This document shows, piece after piece, positions 8,189-17,177 of a DNA stretch of 64,000 nt. Both the position numbers and the translations under genes were made by a program. Each line of letters starts with the position of its first letter. Within the stretch, counting starts at the first letter, position 1. Source of the DNA: Niabella soli DSM 19437. Its GTDB lineage: Bacteria; Bacteroidota; Bacteroidia; Chitinophagales; Chitinophagaceae. The notes under the pieces were generated by a model that was not told where the DNA came from, made no database searches, and was given only the letters and a program-made list of their open reading frames with translations. The stretch is taken from NCBI RefSeq assembly GCF_000243115.2, contig NZ_CP007035.1, forward strand, positions 3,162,001 through 3,226,000. The letters run 5' to 3'.

Positions 8189-9538
8189 ATGGCCCGGATA
8201 ATAATAACAGCAGTATTTCTTTATTTGTGCTACATGCCGTCAAAAGGGTTTGCCCAGGCAGATACTTCGCTGGCCGCATTGCCCCAAACCTGGACGCTGC
8301 AGCAATGCATTGACTACGCGAAGCGCAACAACATAGAGATCAATAGTTTACGGCTTAACGAAAAAACAGACCAGCAAAATATCCTGTTAGCAAAAGCCGC
8401 AAAATATCCGAATTTACTGGGCAGCACTTCCCAAAGCTTTACCAATAGTAAAAACGCTAACCCGGTGGTGGGCGGGTTTCAGACCCAGTCGAGCTTTGCG
8501 AGCAACTATTCGTTAAATTCTTCCGTTACGATCTATAATGGCGGCGCCATCAACAATACTATAAAACAAACTGAAACACAGCTTAAGGCAGATGCATTTA
8601 ATACGTCTGCCATGGAAAACAGTATAATATTGCAACTGACTCAAGCCTACCTGGCTATCCTGCTGGCCAAGGAAAACAGCATTTACCTGCAGGACCTGCT
8701 CAATACCTCGCAGGCGCAATTGAAGCAGGGCACGATCCGTTATAATGCCGGCAGTATTTCCAAATTAGAACTGGTCGGCTTTCAATCGCAGGTAGCTACG
8801 GATCAGTATAACCTTACCACAACAGAAAATAGTATCCGGCAAAACACGCTTACATTAAAACAATTGCTGCAATTGCCCTCCGGATATAACATGCAGATCA
8901 TACAGCCAGACACTGTAGCCACAGCCCCCAAACTCGTAGATGCGCTGGATGTGGCACAGCAGCAGGCGCATGATACCCGGCCCGAAATTAAAAGCAGCCA
9001 GTTGGGGATTGATATGGCCCAATATAGCCTGGAAAAAGCCAAAGCAGGCAAAAGACCCACCATCACCGGGACCGGGGCTTTGTCTACAGGGTATTCCGAT
9101 AACCAGTCTTCCGCCTATATCCGGCAGTTGGATAACAACTTTTATCAACGTATTGGGATAGGGCTGTCCATTCCCATTTTTAATAATCGTATGGCACGCA
9201 CCAATATCGAAAATGCAAAAATCGCGATCGATGCGGCAAAGCTGAATCTTAAAAAAACAGAAACCACCTTATCGCAGGAAGTAGAGCAGGCCTATATAAA
9301 TGTATTGAATGCCCAGGCTCAATACGAAGCGGCAGTAACCCAGCTCAATACGAACCGGGAAACCTACCAGATATCAGGCGAACAGTTGCGCCTGGGCGCG
9401 ATCACTTCGGTCGATTATCTATTGCAAAAAAATCTGTACATACAGGCATTACAACAATATATACAGGCAAAATACAATGCTATCATTGGCGTAAAAGTGT
9501 ACGATTTTTATAAGGGCGCGCCGGTAACTATTGAATAA
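8189..9538 (+). CDS. TolC family outer membrane efflux protein
   Basis: A 449-residue TolC-type channel with a cleavable signal peptide (residues 1-22, ending GFAQ). Two OEP repeats follow: Gln/Asn/Ala-rich helices around residues 40-220 and 250-440, each with the alternating pattern of the alpha-helical barrel (AKAAKYPNLLG in the first and EKAKAGKRPTITG in the second). It forms the outer-membrane exit duct of a tripartite exporter. It is the first gene of a four-gene operon: the adaptor gene starts 25 nt later, and the ATPase and permease genes follow. The 238-bp gap upstream shows no recognisable feature beyond AT-rich sequence. Confidence 0.95.
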   Translation: MARIIITAVFLYLCYMPSKGFAQADTSLAALPQTWTLQQCIDYAKRNNIEINSLRLNEKTDQQNILLAKAAKYPNLLGSTSQSFTNSKNANPVVGGFQTQSSFASNYSLNSSVTIYNGGAINNTIKQTETQLKADAFNTSAMENSIILQLTQAYLAILLAKENSIYLQDLLNTSQAQLKQGTIRYNAGSISKLELVGFQSQVATDQYNLTTTENSIRQNTLTLKQLLQLPSGYNMQIIQPDTVATAPKLVDALDVAQQQAHDTRPEIKSSQLGIDMAQYSLEKAKAGKRPTITGTGALSTGYSDNQSSAYIRQLDNNFYQRIGIGLSIPIFNNRMARTNIENAKIAIDAAKLNLKKTETTLSQEVEQAYINVLNAQAQYEAAVTQLNTNRETYQISGEQLRLGAITSVDYLLQKNLYIQALQQYIQAKYNAIIGVKVYDFYKGAPVTIE

Positions 9539-9563
9539 CCAAACATATTAAAAGAAACAGCGG

Positions 9564-10853
9564 ATGAAACGGAACAAAAGAATTTTTGGCATAGTACTGG
9601 CGCTGGTGTTGATCGCCGCCGCAATTGCGTACTTCAGGTTCAGAAAAGATGAAAATACGCTGGTGCTTACTACAGAGAAACCGCATTATGGCCCTATTGC
9701 AACCAGCGTAATGGCTACGGGAACGGTTCAGCCTGTCGATACGGTCATCATTGGTTCACAGGTGTCGGGAACGATAAAAAAAATATTTACCGATTTCAAC
9801 GGAGTGGTAAAAAAGGGGCAGATCCTTGCGCAAATAGACCCCTCGCTGTTTAACGCCCAGGTGCAGCAGCAAAACGCCAACCTGCAACAGGCGCGCAGCA
9901 ATCTTACCTATCAGCAAGCCAATTTTAACCGTCAGTCGGAACTATTCAAGGCCGGAGCCATTAGCAAGGCCGAGCTTGAAACCGCGGAGAATAGTTTTAA
10001 AACCGCGCGGGACCAGGTCAACGGCGCTACCGCACAATTATCAGCGGCCCAAAAGAACCTGTCGTTTACCAATATTTATTCCCCCATCGATGGCACGGTG
10101 CTTTCAAGGGCCGTGAGCGAAGGCCAAACGGTGGCCTCCAGCTTCAATACACCTACCTTATTCAGTATTGCCAAGGATCTGAAAAAAATGCAGGTACGTG
10201 CCGCTGTTGATGAGGCTGACATTGGTAATGTACGGACCGGGGAGCGCGTAACCTTTACTGTAGATGCTTTTCCCAATGATGTATTTAAAGGAACGGTACA
10301 GGAGATCCGGCTGCAGCCAACCGTTTCCTCAAATGTGGTAACATATACTACCATCATAGAGGCTTCTAACGATGACCTGAAGCTAAAACCGGGAATGACG
10401 GCCAACATTAATATTTATACGGAAGAACTGGATAATGTGTTGCTGATACCGGCGGCGGCATTAAAATATGCGCCGGATGAAGCTACGGCAAAACAGTTTA
10501 AAATGACGCCTGCCGCCAATCAGGGAAATGCTAAATCAAGAAATAATCCACAAGCGGCCAATAAACCCCGTACGGACAGCTCCGGCAATGCGATAAAACA
10601 TGCTTCTGTGTGGTTAAAACGGGGCGATTCGCTTATTTCCAAAAGAATAGAAACAGGTCTTACCGATGATATTAATGTACAAATACTAAAGGGACTTACC
10701 GCCAAGGATGAGCTCATTACGGCACAACAGGTGCAAAGCAGTTCGGATGCGACTGCTTCCGGCGACAGAAGTCCGTTTATGCCGCAAAGAAGAAGAAGCA
10801 GTAATACAAAAAGCAGCAGCAATAAAGCCGGAGGCGGAGGCGGGCCGCGGTAA
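9564..10853 (+). CDS. MacA-like periplasmic adaptor (HlyD/membrane fusion family)
   Basis: A 429-residue membrane fusion protein. The N-terminal anchor (residues 6-24) is followed by the lipoyl/barrel-sandwich half (GTVQPVDTVIIGSQVSGTIKKI, about 52-73), a helical hairpin (about 95-170, rich in Gln/Ala), the second lipoyl half (YSPIDGTVLSRAVSEGQTV) and a beta-barrel domain. A low-complexity C-terminus (about 310-340, and the Ser/Lys/Gly-rich tail 395-429) is longer than in E. coli MacA. It links the MacB-type ABC complex to the TolC channel. The spacing to the ATPase gene is 36 nt. Confidence 0.93.
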   Translation: MKRNKRIFGIVLALVLIAAAIAYFRFRKDENTLVLTTEKPHYGPIATSVMATGTVQPVDTVIIGSQVSGTIKKIFTDFNGVVKKGQILAQIDPSLFNAQVQQQNANLQQARSNLTYQQANFNRQSELFKAGAISKAELETAENSFKTARDQVNGATAQLSAAQKNLSFTNIYSPIDGTVLSRAVSEGQTVASSFNTPTLFSIAKDLKKMQVRAAVDEADIGNVRTGERVTFTVDAFPNDVFKGTVQEIRLQPTVSSNVVTYTTIIEASNDDLKLKPGMTANINIYTEELDNVLLIPAAALKYAPDEATAKQFKMTPAANQGNAKSRNNPQAANKPRTDSSGNAIKHASVWLKRGDSLISKRIETGLTDDINVQILKGLTAKDELITAQQVQSSSDATASGDRSPFMPQRRRSSNTKSSSNKAGGGGGPR

Positions 10854-10889
10854 TAAACAAAAGCCGGACCGCGAGCAAATAATCAAAAA

Positions 10890-11636
10890 ATGAATAAGAA
10901 AATTTTAGATATTACCGAGCTGAAGCGCAACTTCCGGATGGGCGCGGAGGTAGTGCACGCCCTTAAAGGGATTTCCTTTGATGTAAAAGAAGGCGAATTT
11001 TTAACCATTATGGGGAGCAGCGGTTCGGGAAAAACCACTTTACTCAACATTCTGGGTTGCCTGGATAAACCAACCGAAGGCACTTATATGCTGGATGGCG
11101 TTGCTATTAAAAGCCTTTCGCGGGATGCGCTGGCGCAGTTGCGCAATCATAAGATCGGGTTCGTATTCCAGGCCTATAACCTGTTGCCCAGAACATCTGC
11201 TGTTGAAAATGTGGAACTCCCGTTACTATATAATTCCAGTATTTCGGCAAAAGAACGGCGGGAACGTGCCATACATGCATTGGAAGCCGTGAAACTGGCC
11301 GATCGCCTGGATCACACGCCCAATCAGCTTTCCGGAGGACAGCAACAGCGGGTGGCCATTGCGCGCGCATTGGTCAATCATCCGGTAATGATCCTGGCAG
11401 ATGAAGCCACCGGCAACCTGGATTCAAAAACCTCCTATGAAATCATGGCCTTAATGCAGGACTTAAATACAGAGGGCAAGACCATTGTGTTTGTTACCCA
11501 CGAGCCGGATATTGCAGCGTTCAGCAGCCGGACCATTATGCTGCGCGATGGCCGCATAACAAAGGACTATTTTAATGAAAATAAAAAATCGGCAAAAGAG
11601 ATGCTGGCAGCAATGCCTACCACAGATGATTATTAA
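10890..11636 (+). CDS. MacB-type ABC transporter ATP-binding protein
   Basis: A 248-residue nucleotide-binding subunit of the MacB/LolD-like clade. Walker A is GSSGSGKTT (about residues 39-47), the Q-loop region is VFQAYNLLPR, the signature is LSGGQQQR, Walker B is ILADEATGNLD, and the switch histidine lies in VTHEPDI. In E. coli MacB the ATPase and permease are fused; here they are separate genes, as is usual in Bacteroidota. It powers mechanotransmission to the adaptor/TolC complex for export from the periplasm. The cargo (macrolide, peptide or lipid) cannot be inferred. The permease gene starts 12 nt downstream. Confidence 0.95.
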   Translation: MNKKILDITELKRNFRMGAEVVHALKGISFDVKEGEFLTIMGSSGSGKTTLLNILGCLDKPTEGTYMLDGVAIKSLSRDALAQLRNHKIGFVFQAYNLLPRTSAVENVELPLLYNSSISAKERRERAIHALEAVKLADRLDHTPNQLSGGQQQRVAIARALVNHPVMILADEATGNLDSKTSYEIMALMQDLNTEGKTIVFVTHEPDIAAFSSRTIMLRDGRITKDYFNENKKSAKEMLAAMPTTDDY

Positions 11637-11648
11637 ACGGGCCGCAGT

Positions 11649-12869
11649 ATGAGTTTGATTAACCTTTTCAGGATCGCGTTACGGGCATTGCAGCGCAACA
11701 AGCTACGGGCCTTTCTTACCATGCTCGGCATTATCATCGGTGTGGCATCCGTGATCGCAATGGTGGCCATAGGGCAGGGGTCAAAAAAAAGCATCCAGGA
11801 CCAACTGTCCAGCATGGGATCCAACATGATCACGATCCGGCCCAATAGTAATGTGACAGCGGGCGCACGGCTCGATTTTTCAAGCGTGCAGACCCTGAAA
11901 GAACAGGATATTATCGCTATAAAAAAGCAGGCGCAATATATAAGCGGCGTTTCCCCTGCTGTAACGCAGAGAGGACAAGTGATTAGTGGTAACCTAAACT
12001 GGAAGACTACGGTGCAGGGTGTTAGTCCGGATTTTCTAAGTATCCGCAACTGGCCGCTGAGCAGCGGCATTTCATTTACCGATGCAGATGTAAAGACCGC
12101 CGATAAAGTTTGCCTCCTGGGCCAGACCGTTGTGGCCAACCTGTTCCCCAGCGGGGAAAATCCCATCGGCAAGGTGATCCGTTTTAATACCATCCCGTTT
12201 AAAGTAATTGGCGTACTTGCTCAAAAGGGGGAAAATGCTTTTGGCCAGGACCAGGATGATATTGTATTAGCCCCCTATTCAACCGTTCAAAAAAGAATAA
12301 CGGCTTCCATTTATTTCCAGAACATTTATTGCTCCGCCACTGACCAGGCCAATACGGACAAAGCAGTAGACGAGCTCTCATCCATCCTGCGCACCTCTCA
12401 TCGTTTACGACCCGCCGATGAGGATGATTTTACCATCCGGACGCAGGCCGAACTGATCAATACCTTTAGTTCCACCAGCGAGCTTTTAACCGTTCTCCTG
12501 GGCGCTATTGCCGGCATTTCGCTGATCGTGGGCGGCATCGGCATCATGAATATTATGTATGTTTCCGTTACGGAACGTACCAAGGAAATTGGTCTGCGGA
12601 TGTCGCTGGGCGCCCGGGGGAAAGATATCCTGATGCAATTCCTGGTGGAAGCCATTCTTATCAGTATTACCGGCGGTCTTATAGGTATCGCCCTGGGCAT
12701 CACTTCCAGTCAGTTGATCACTGTATTTCTCAAATGGCCCACGTTAGTATCGCAATCTTCCGTTACTCTGTCTTTTTTGGTATGCGCCGTTACCGGGATA
12801 TTCTTTGGTTACTACCCCGCGCAAAAAGCATCAAGGCTGGATCCGATCGAGGCCTTGCGGTATGAATAA
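11649..12869 (+). CDS. MacB-type ABC transporter permease
   Basis: A 406-residue FtsX/MacB-type permease. One N-terminal membrane segment (about 20-42, after the elbow helix RIALRALQRNKLRAFLTMLGIIIGVA) is followed by a large MacB-PCD periplasmic domain (about 50-245) and three C-terminal membrane segments (about 285-310, 335-360 and 370-390). The TERTKEIGLRMSLGARGKDIL motif contacts the ATPase. The protein ends with the typical ASRLDPIEALRYE tail. It is the last gene of the efflux operon, and a hairpin with a T-run follows. Confidence 0.95.
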   Translation: MSLINLFRIALRALQRNKLRAFLTMLGIIIGVASVIAMVAIGQGSKKSIQDQLSSMGSNMITIRPNSNVTAGARLDFSSVQTLKEQDIIAIKKQAQYISGVSPAVTQRGQVISGNLNWKTTVQGVSPDFLSIRNWPLSSGISFTDADVKTADKVCLLGQTVVANLFPSGENPIGKVIRFNTIPFKVIGVLAQKGENAFGQDQDDIVLAPYSTVQKRITASIYFQNIYCSATDQANTDKAVDELSSILRTSHRLRPADEDDFTIRTQAELINTFSSTSELLTVLLGAIAGISLIVGGIGIMNIMYVSVTERTKEIGLRMSLGARGKDILMQFLVEAILISITGGLIGIALGITSSQLITVFLKWPTLVSQSSVTLSFLVCAVTGIFFGYYPAQKASRLDPIEALRYE

Positions 12870-12878
12870 CGTAAAGCT

Positions 12879-12924
12879 CCCGCAGATTTTCGCGAATCTT
12901 TTTCGCTGATCCGTGCGGGTTTTT
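12879..12924 (+). terminator. Hairpin and T-run after the efflux operon
   Basis: CCCGCA at 12879-12884 pairs with TGCGGG at 12914-12919, followed by TTTTT at 12920-12924. The loop contains another inner inverted segment (TTTCGCGAA). The segment also resembles the degraded AGATTTTCGC-type intergenic repeats seen at 13990 and 17070. Confidence 0.45.
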
Positions 12925-12962
12925 AGTCAGCTTCATCACGTCTGCGGGCAATTTAAAACAGC

Positions 12963-12970
12963 TATTTTTG
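12963..12970 (+). promoter_or_regulatory. Bacteroidota -7 box TATTTTTG
   Basis: TATTTTTG matches TAnnTTTG and ends 15 nt before the ATG at 12986. It overlaps an in-frame TTG at 12968, so the ATG is the likely start of the following gene. Confidence 0.5.
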
Positions 12971-12985
12971 CACGCAAAAACTGGT

Positions 12986-13984
12986 ATGAAACTGATCCGC
13001 TGGATATTCCTCTTTTTGATTTGTGTGGGCGCCACATTATTTGCTTTTTCTTTTTTGGCACCGGATCATCAACAGGTGGTGCGCGCTGTTGTCATCAATG
13101 CGCCGCAGGAAAAAGTATACCGGCAAATGCTGCTCCTGCAAAATTTCAACAACTGGTCCATCTGGGGCAACGCCGATTCATCGATCCGGTATACATCTAA
13201 CAATATTCCCGACGGGCAGATCGGCACTACGATTACGTGGCAGGGAAATGCACTATTGTCGGGTAAAGGCATGTTGCAACTAACGGGATTGAAAGAAAAC
13301 AAAGAGATCGATCATCATATTACTTTTCTTGAACCTCAAAAGATGGAGGCCGATTCAAAATTTGAACTGGCGGATCAAAACGGCGCTACCCGGGTAACCT
13401 GGACCTTTACCATACCCTCGAAAAAACCCTGGAACATCTATAATTTATTTTATAGCCTTGATAAAGAGAAAGGCCGCGAATTTGAAAAAGGATTGCTGGC
13501 ATTGAAAATGATCATAGAAAAAGGATCGGTAATCAATTTGCCCGGGATCAGCGTCATCAGTTTCCCGCTGACCAATTACATAGCCGTAAGGCAGCCGGTT
13601 GCAGCAACCGATTTGTTTAATTTCTTTTCCACCCACTTTCGCTACCTGCAGCAAAGCAGCTTACAGGATAGCGCCACCGTAAAAAAAACAACCGCTTTAT
13701 TCTATAAAAAGGAAGAGAAAGGAAGCCAAAGCGATGTAGCCGCAGCCCTTGAAATTCCCGCAGGTACGAACCCTCGGGTGCAGGCGCCTGCAACGCTTAT
13801 CAGCCTGCCGGCCTCAAAAGGAATAGCCGTACGTATTCCGGGGAATTATTCAACGGATAAAACAATGGCCTACCGGGCCCTTGATGATTATATCGCAGCA
13901 AAGCAGTTAAAGGTAACACCGCCGGTAATAGAGGAATATACAGCGGCAGACAGTTCGGTACGGATTATTTACCTGGTGGATTAA
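12986..13984 (+). CDS. SRPBCC domain fused to GyrI-like effector-binding domain
   Basis: A 332-residue protein with an N-terminal membrane anchor or signal (residues 1-24, LIRWIFLFLICVGATLFAFSF). Residues about 28-165 look like a polyketide-cyclase/SRPBCC fold (INAPQEKVYRQMLLLQNFNNWSIW, then DGQIGTTITWQGN and a long C-terminal helix ending KGLLALKMIIE). Residues about 180-330 look like a GyrI-like/AraC effector-binding domain (NYIAVRQPVAATDLFNFF, later GIAVRIPGNYSTDKTMAYRALDDYI). Both domains bind small hydrophobic ligands, and no enzymatic function can be named. There is no DNA-binding domain. It stands alone between the efflux operon and a convergent GlxA-type regulator gene. Confidence 0.75.
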   Translation: MKLIRWIFLFLICVGATLFAFSFLAPDHQQVVRAVVINAPQEKVYRQMLLLQNFNNWSIWGNADSSIRYTSNNIPDGQIGTTITWQGNALLSGKGMLQLTGLKENKEIDHHITFLEPQKMEADSKFELADQNGATRVTWTFTIPSKKPWNIYNLFYSLDKEKGREFEKGLLALKMIIEKGSVINLPGISVISFPLTNYIAVRQPVAATDLFNFFSTHFRYLQQSSLQDSATVKKTTALFYKKEEKGSQSDVAAALEIPAGTNPRVQAPATLISLPASKGIAVRIPGNYSTDKTMAYRALDDYIAAKQLKVTPPVIEEYTAADSSVRIIYLVD

Positions 13985-14087
13985 AGTTCTCTGCAGATAA
14001 GCGCGGGAGAAACTATCCGCAAAAAAGAAATAGTTCTGTGAAAATCCGTAGAGACAAAATTTTGCAACACATTCATTCGAACGCTTG

Positions 14088-15065
14088 TCAGTTCAACACC
14101 ACAGCATTGTATTTATTCCGGTAGGCTGTGGGTGATAATCCCGTTATTTTTTTAAATACTTCTCTGAAGGCCTTATCATCGGCGTAGCCCACATCCAGCA
14201 TCACTTCAAAAACGGTTTTTTGTCCTTTTTCCAGTTCTTTTTTTGCCGCTTCAATTTTTACCCGTTGAAGGTAGGCCACGGGCGTATCCCCGGTAGCGCG
14301 GATAAAACGCCTGTCGAAGTTACGCCGGCTGATGGCCAGTGTTTTAGCCAGTTGTTCAAACGAGATCTTTGCATCAATATGCTCCTCAATATAGACCTGC
14401 GCTTCGCCGATCAACGCGTCATCATGCCCTTTCTGCAGATCAAAAATGGTAAAAGGCGATTGCGAATGCCGTTCGATATCGATCTGATAAAATTTGGAAC
14501 AGTAAACAGCCGTAGTCCTGTCGAACAATTTTTCTACCAGGTACAGGATCAGGTTTAAAAAAGAATAAGCGCCGCCGTTGGTATAGAGCCCTTTTTCGGC
14601 GGTAATAATTTTTTCTCCCGCCACTTCCACTTCAGGAAACAGTTGTTTAAAATCTTTTATGGCATTCCAATGTATGGAACAGCGTTTGCCGTTCAGCAGC
14701 CCTGTAGCCGCCAGCAAAAAACCACCCGCACACATGCTGGCCACTTCTGCTCCATTTTCATATTGCACCCGGATCCATTCAATAAGCTGCTGATTGTTTT
14801 TGATAGCATTTTCATGATCAGACAGCGGGGCGGGGATTAAAACAAGATCGGTATTATTAATAGTGTCAATCGATATGGGGTGAATAGACAGGTATTCGCT
14901 GTGTGATCGCTGTTCGGATACAAAGCCCGCAATACGGACCTCAATAGCCGCATCATTCCCGGAGCGCATCCAATATTCGTTGGCCTGGTTTAAAATATCA
15001 AAGGCGCCCCCAATCGTATTCATATTTACCCGGCATTCGGGTACCACAATAGTTACCTGTTTCAT
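14088..15065 (-). CDS. GlxA family transcriptional regulator (DJ-1/PfpI + AraC HTH)
   Basis: A 325-residue regulator. Residues about 1-180 form a DJ-1/PfpI-type class I glutamine amidotransferase-like domain with the nucleophile-elbow motif MCAGGFLLA, which in this group usually binds a ligand. Residues about 215-320 form an AraC-type double helix-turn-helix (ISFEQLAKTLAISRRNFDRRF and VFEVMLDVGYADDKAFREVFKKITGLSP). The start at 15065 (MKQVTIVVPEC) fits the family; an upstream in-frame start at 15125 would add 20 atypical residues. No target gene is obvious from the neighbours. The convergent neighbour is the SRPBCC gene. Confidence 0.9.
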   Translation of the reverse strand: MKQVTIVVPECRVNMNTIGGAFDILNQANEYWMRSGNDAAIEVRIAGFVSEQRSHSEYLSIHPISIDTINNTDLVLIPAPLSDHENAIKNNQQLIEWIRVQYENGAEVASMCAGGFLLAATGLLNGKRCSIHWNAIKDFKQLFPEVEVAGEKIITAEKGLYTNGGAYSFLNLILYLVEKLFDRTTAVYCSKFYQIDIERHSQSPFTIFDLQKGHDDALIGEAQVYIEEHIDAKISFEQLAKTLAISRRNFDRRFIRATGDTPVAYLQRVKIEAAKKELEKGQKTVFEVMLDVGYADDKAFREVFKKITGLSPTAYRNKYNAVVLN

Positions 15066-15265
15066 CTGATATGTTTTTTGGCCCGGTAGGTAAGCCCGCA
15101 AATCATCAGTAATACAAAACAACAAATTCCCGCTTTTCCGGCTTCTCCGATGCTCTTTGGTTTCTTACCCGAATGAAATCAAACACAAAGATAGGGCCGG
15201 AGTGTCCAAATCGGCCCAAAGGGGAGATTATTTAACCATTTTGTCTTTCCTGCCACCGGCGCGCA

Positions 15266-15721
15266 TCAGATCTTTATCCGGAGCAGGTAATTATTATTAA
15301 TTATTGCTGTTGTAAATGCATATCCCTGTACGCTAAATTTATTAAGTTTCATCCCTGCGGAACCGGTGATTGTAGAGGTATAGGACAGGGGTATTTCTAT
15401 GGTTTTTCTTATGCGCAGCACAATTTTATTCCGGTCAATAACAGGGAAAACAAGAATGTTAGCCAATGAATCATTAACAGAAGTAATGGAAACATTAAAA
15501 TTAACCGGCTGATCCAGGGCGTCCCTGAACTCAATATCCCTGGTGGTTATATTATTTTCGGTAATATAGTTGCCTCCGGTATTTTTATCGATGAGTTGCA
15601 CATAAAAATTGGGAAGCACAGATGAAGCCAGGTTATCAGGATCCGGGCCCTTGTCCTGCAAAGATTTGCTGCACTGGCTGAATAAAAAGATCGATAACAT
15701 TCCGCATAAGATCAGTCGCAT
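15266..15721 (-). CDS. Small lipoprotein of unknown function
   Basis: A 151-residue predicted lipoprotein. The signal MRLILCGMLSIFLFSQC ends in a cysteine at residue 17 (lipobox-like LFSQC), followed by a Lys/Asp/Gly-rich linker. The mature part is predicted all-beta (YVQLIDKNTGGNYI, VLRIRKTIEIPLSYTSTI, NNNYLLRIKI). I do not recognise a family. The longer reading frame to 15757 adds 12 residues that do not look like a signal peptide. Neighbours are a GlxA-type regulator gene on the same strand (about 200 bp downstream) and ruvB divergent upstream. Confidence 0.65.
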   Translation of the reverse strand: MRLILCGMLSIFLFSQCSKSLQDKGPDPDNLASSVLPNFYVQLIDKNTGGNYITENNITTRDIEFRDALDQPVNFNVSITSVNDSLANILVFPVIDRNKIVLRIRKTIEIPLSYTSTITGSAGMKLNKFSVQGYAFTTAIINNNYLLRIKI

Positions 15722-15926
15722 AACTATACCATTTCTGGGTACAGACGTGTAAAACATAAAAAACGAAACAGTTTTATGCCGGGGTCAACTCAAAGTATTT
15801 GGGCAGGTAAGGCGCTCAGGCGGTTAGTTAGCAGCAATTGGGCAATGAAACTTCCCGCCTTACTCACAAATTATCTAAACAGGCATTCTCTTTCGTATAA
15901 GCTTTTCGTCCACCATTTAATTATAA

Positions 15927-15934
15927 TATCTTTG
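15927..15934 (+). promoter_or_regulatory. -7 box TATCTTTG immediately upstream of ruvB
   Basis: TATCTTTG matches TAnnTTTG and ends only 7 nt before the ruvB ATG at 15942. Transcription starting about 6 nt after the box would yield a leaderless or nearly leaderless mRNA. The -33 region has TTTTC, not TTTG. Confidence 0.45.
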
Positions 15935-15941
15935 AAAAAGA

Positions 15942-16979
15942 ATGAGTAATCCCAATTTAAATAAGGAAAAACAAGGCCTGACCACACAGGACAGTGAATT
16001 TGAGAACTCCATCCGGCCGGGTCATATTAAAGATTTCGCCGGACAAGGGCAATTAATTGAAAACCTGGTCATTTTTATCCGTGCTGCGAAAATGCGGGGC
16101 GAAGCGCTGGACCATGTTCTTTTTCATGGTCCTCCGGGATTGGGGAAAACCACCTTATCGCGTATTGTGGCCAATGAACTGGGCGTAAATATAAAAGAGA
16201 CCAGTGGGCCCGTTATTGAAAAACCGGGAGACCTTGCCGGCTTACTGACATCACTGGAGCCCAATGACGTATTATTTATCGACGAAATTCACCGGCTCAG
16301 CACCGTGGTGGAAGAATATTTATATGCGGCAATGGAAGATTACCGGCTGGATATTCTGCTGGACAGCGGTCCTAACGCAAGAAGCATCCAGCTTTCACTG
16401 AATCCCTTCACCCTGATCGGCGCTACCACAAGGAGCGGTTTATTAACGGCGCCATTATTATCCAGGTTTGCCATCAAGTCGCGACTGGAATATTACAATG
16501 CTGAAACACTTCAAAAAATTGTATTACGTGCTGCCGGGATACTGGATGTAAAAATTGCCGCCAACGCCGCTATGGAGATAGCCCGCAGAAGCCGTGCCAC
16601 CCCGCGTATTGCCAATGGCCTGCTGCGGCGGGTGCGCGATTTTGCACAGGTGCTGAACGACGGCATCATTGATATTGGCATTACCCAACATGCATTGAAG
16701 GCATTGAATGTTGATGAATATGGCCTCGATGAAATGGATAACCGCATCCTGCTGGCCATCATTGAAAAATTCAAAGGCGGCCCCGTAGGGCTTACCACCA
16801 TTGCCACCGCTGTGGGCGAAGAGCCCGGCACCCTTGAAGAAGTGTACGAGCCTTTTTTAATACAGGAAGGCTTTTTACAAAGAACTCCGCGCGGCCGCGA
16901 AGTGACCCATAAAGCGTATGAACATCTCGGGAAAAAACCGGGGAACCGCGGAACAACGAACCTGGAGCTGGACCTTTAA
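15942..16979 (+). CDS. ruvB: Holliday junction branch migration ATPase RuvB
   Basis: A 345-residue AAA+ motor that drives Holliday-junction branch migration with RuvA. Walker A is GPPGLGKTT (around residue 65), Walker B is FIDEIHRLS, sensor I contains GATTRSGLL, the arginine-finger/sensor II region has [18 protein letters not shown], and a C-terminal winged helix ends with [12 protein letters not shown]. The N-terminal 25 residues are longer than in E. coli but normal for this phylum. It is monocistronic. The nearby -7 box suggests a very short or absent leader. Confidence 0.98.
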   Translation: MSNPNLNKEKQGLTTQDSEFENSIRPGHIKDFAGQGQLIENLVIFIRAAKMRGEALDHVLFHGPPGLGKTTLSRIVANELGVNIKETSGPVIEKPGDLAGLLTSLEPNDVLFIDEIHRLSTVVEEYLYAAMEDYRLDILLDSGPNARSIQLSLNPFTLIGATTRSGLLTAPLLSRFAIKSRLEYYNAETLQKIVLRAAGILDVKIAANAAMEIARRSRATPRIANGLLRRVRDFAQVLNDGIIDIGITQHALKALNVDEYGLDEMDNRILLAIIEKFKGGPVGLTTIATAVGEEPGTLEEVYEPFLIQEGFLQRTPRGREVTHKAYEHLGKKPGNRGTTNLELDL

Positions 16980-17000
16980 ATGAGAAAGGAGGAAGTGAAT

Positions 17001-17125
17001 AATGAATAGGCAAAAGTGAATAGAGCGCACGGCGCCGTCTGAGGGAGGAGCTATTCTTTTCTAACCTGTGAAAATCTGCGGCATCTGTGAGCCACCCGCG
17101 TATGTGCGAGAAATTTAACCGCGAG
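17001..17125. repeat. Dispersed intergenic repeat (CATCTGTGAGCCACC type)
   Basis: This gap shares a 31-nt block (17066-17096) with 60956-60986 at one mismatch. The flanking phrase GGCAAAAGTGAATA also recurs, at 17009 and near 60826. The copy lies in the convergent gap between ruvB and kbl. It appears to be a degraded member of a genome-wide intergenic family and not a gene. Confidence 0.55.
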
Positions 17126-17177
17126 CCAATAAAAAGCAGCCTCAATGGTTTACCTGTTTCCCTCCAACTGCTTCCTT

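Noticed and set aside
11649-12869. MacB fusion protein
   Set aside because: The ATPase and permease are separate genes with a 12-nt gap and normal ends; no frameshift is needed.
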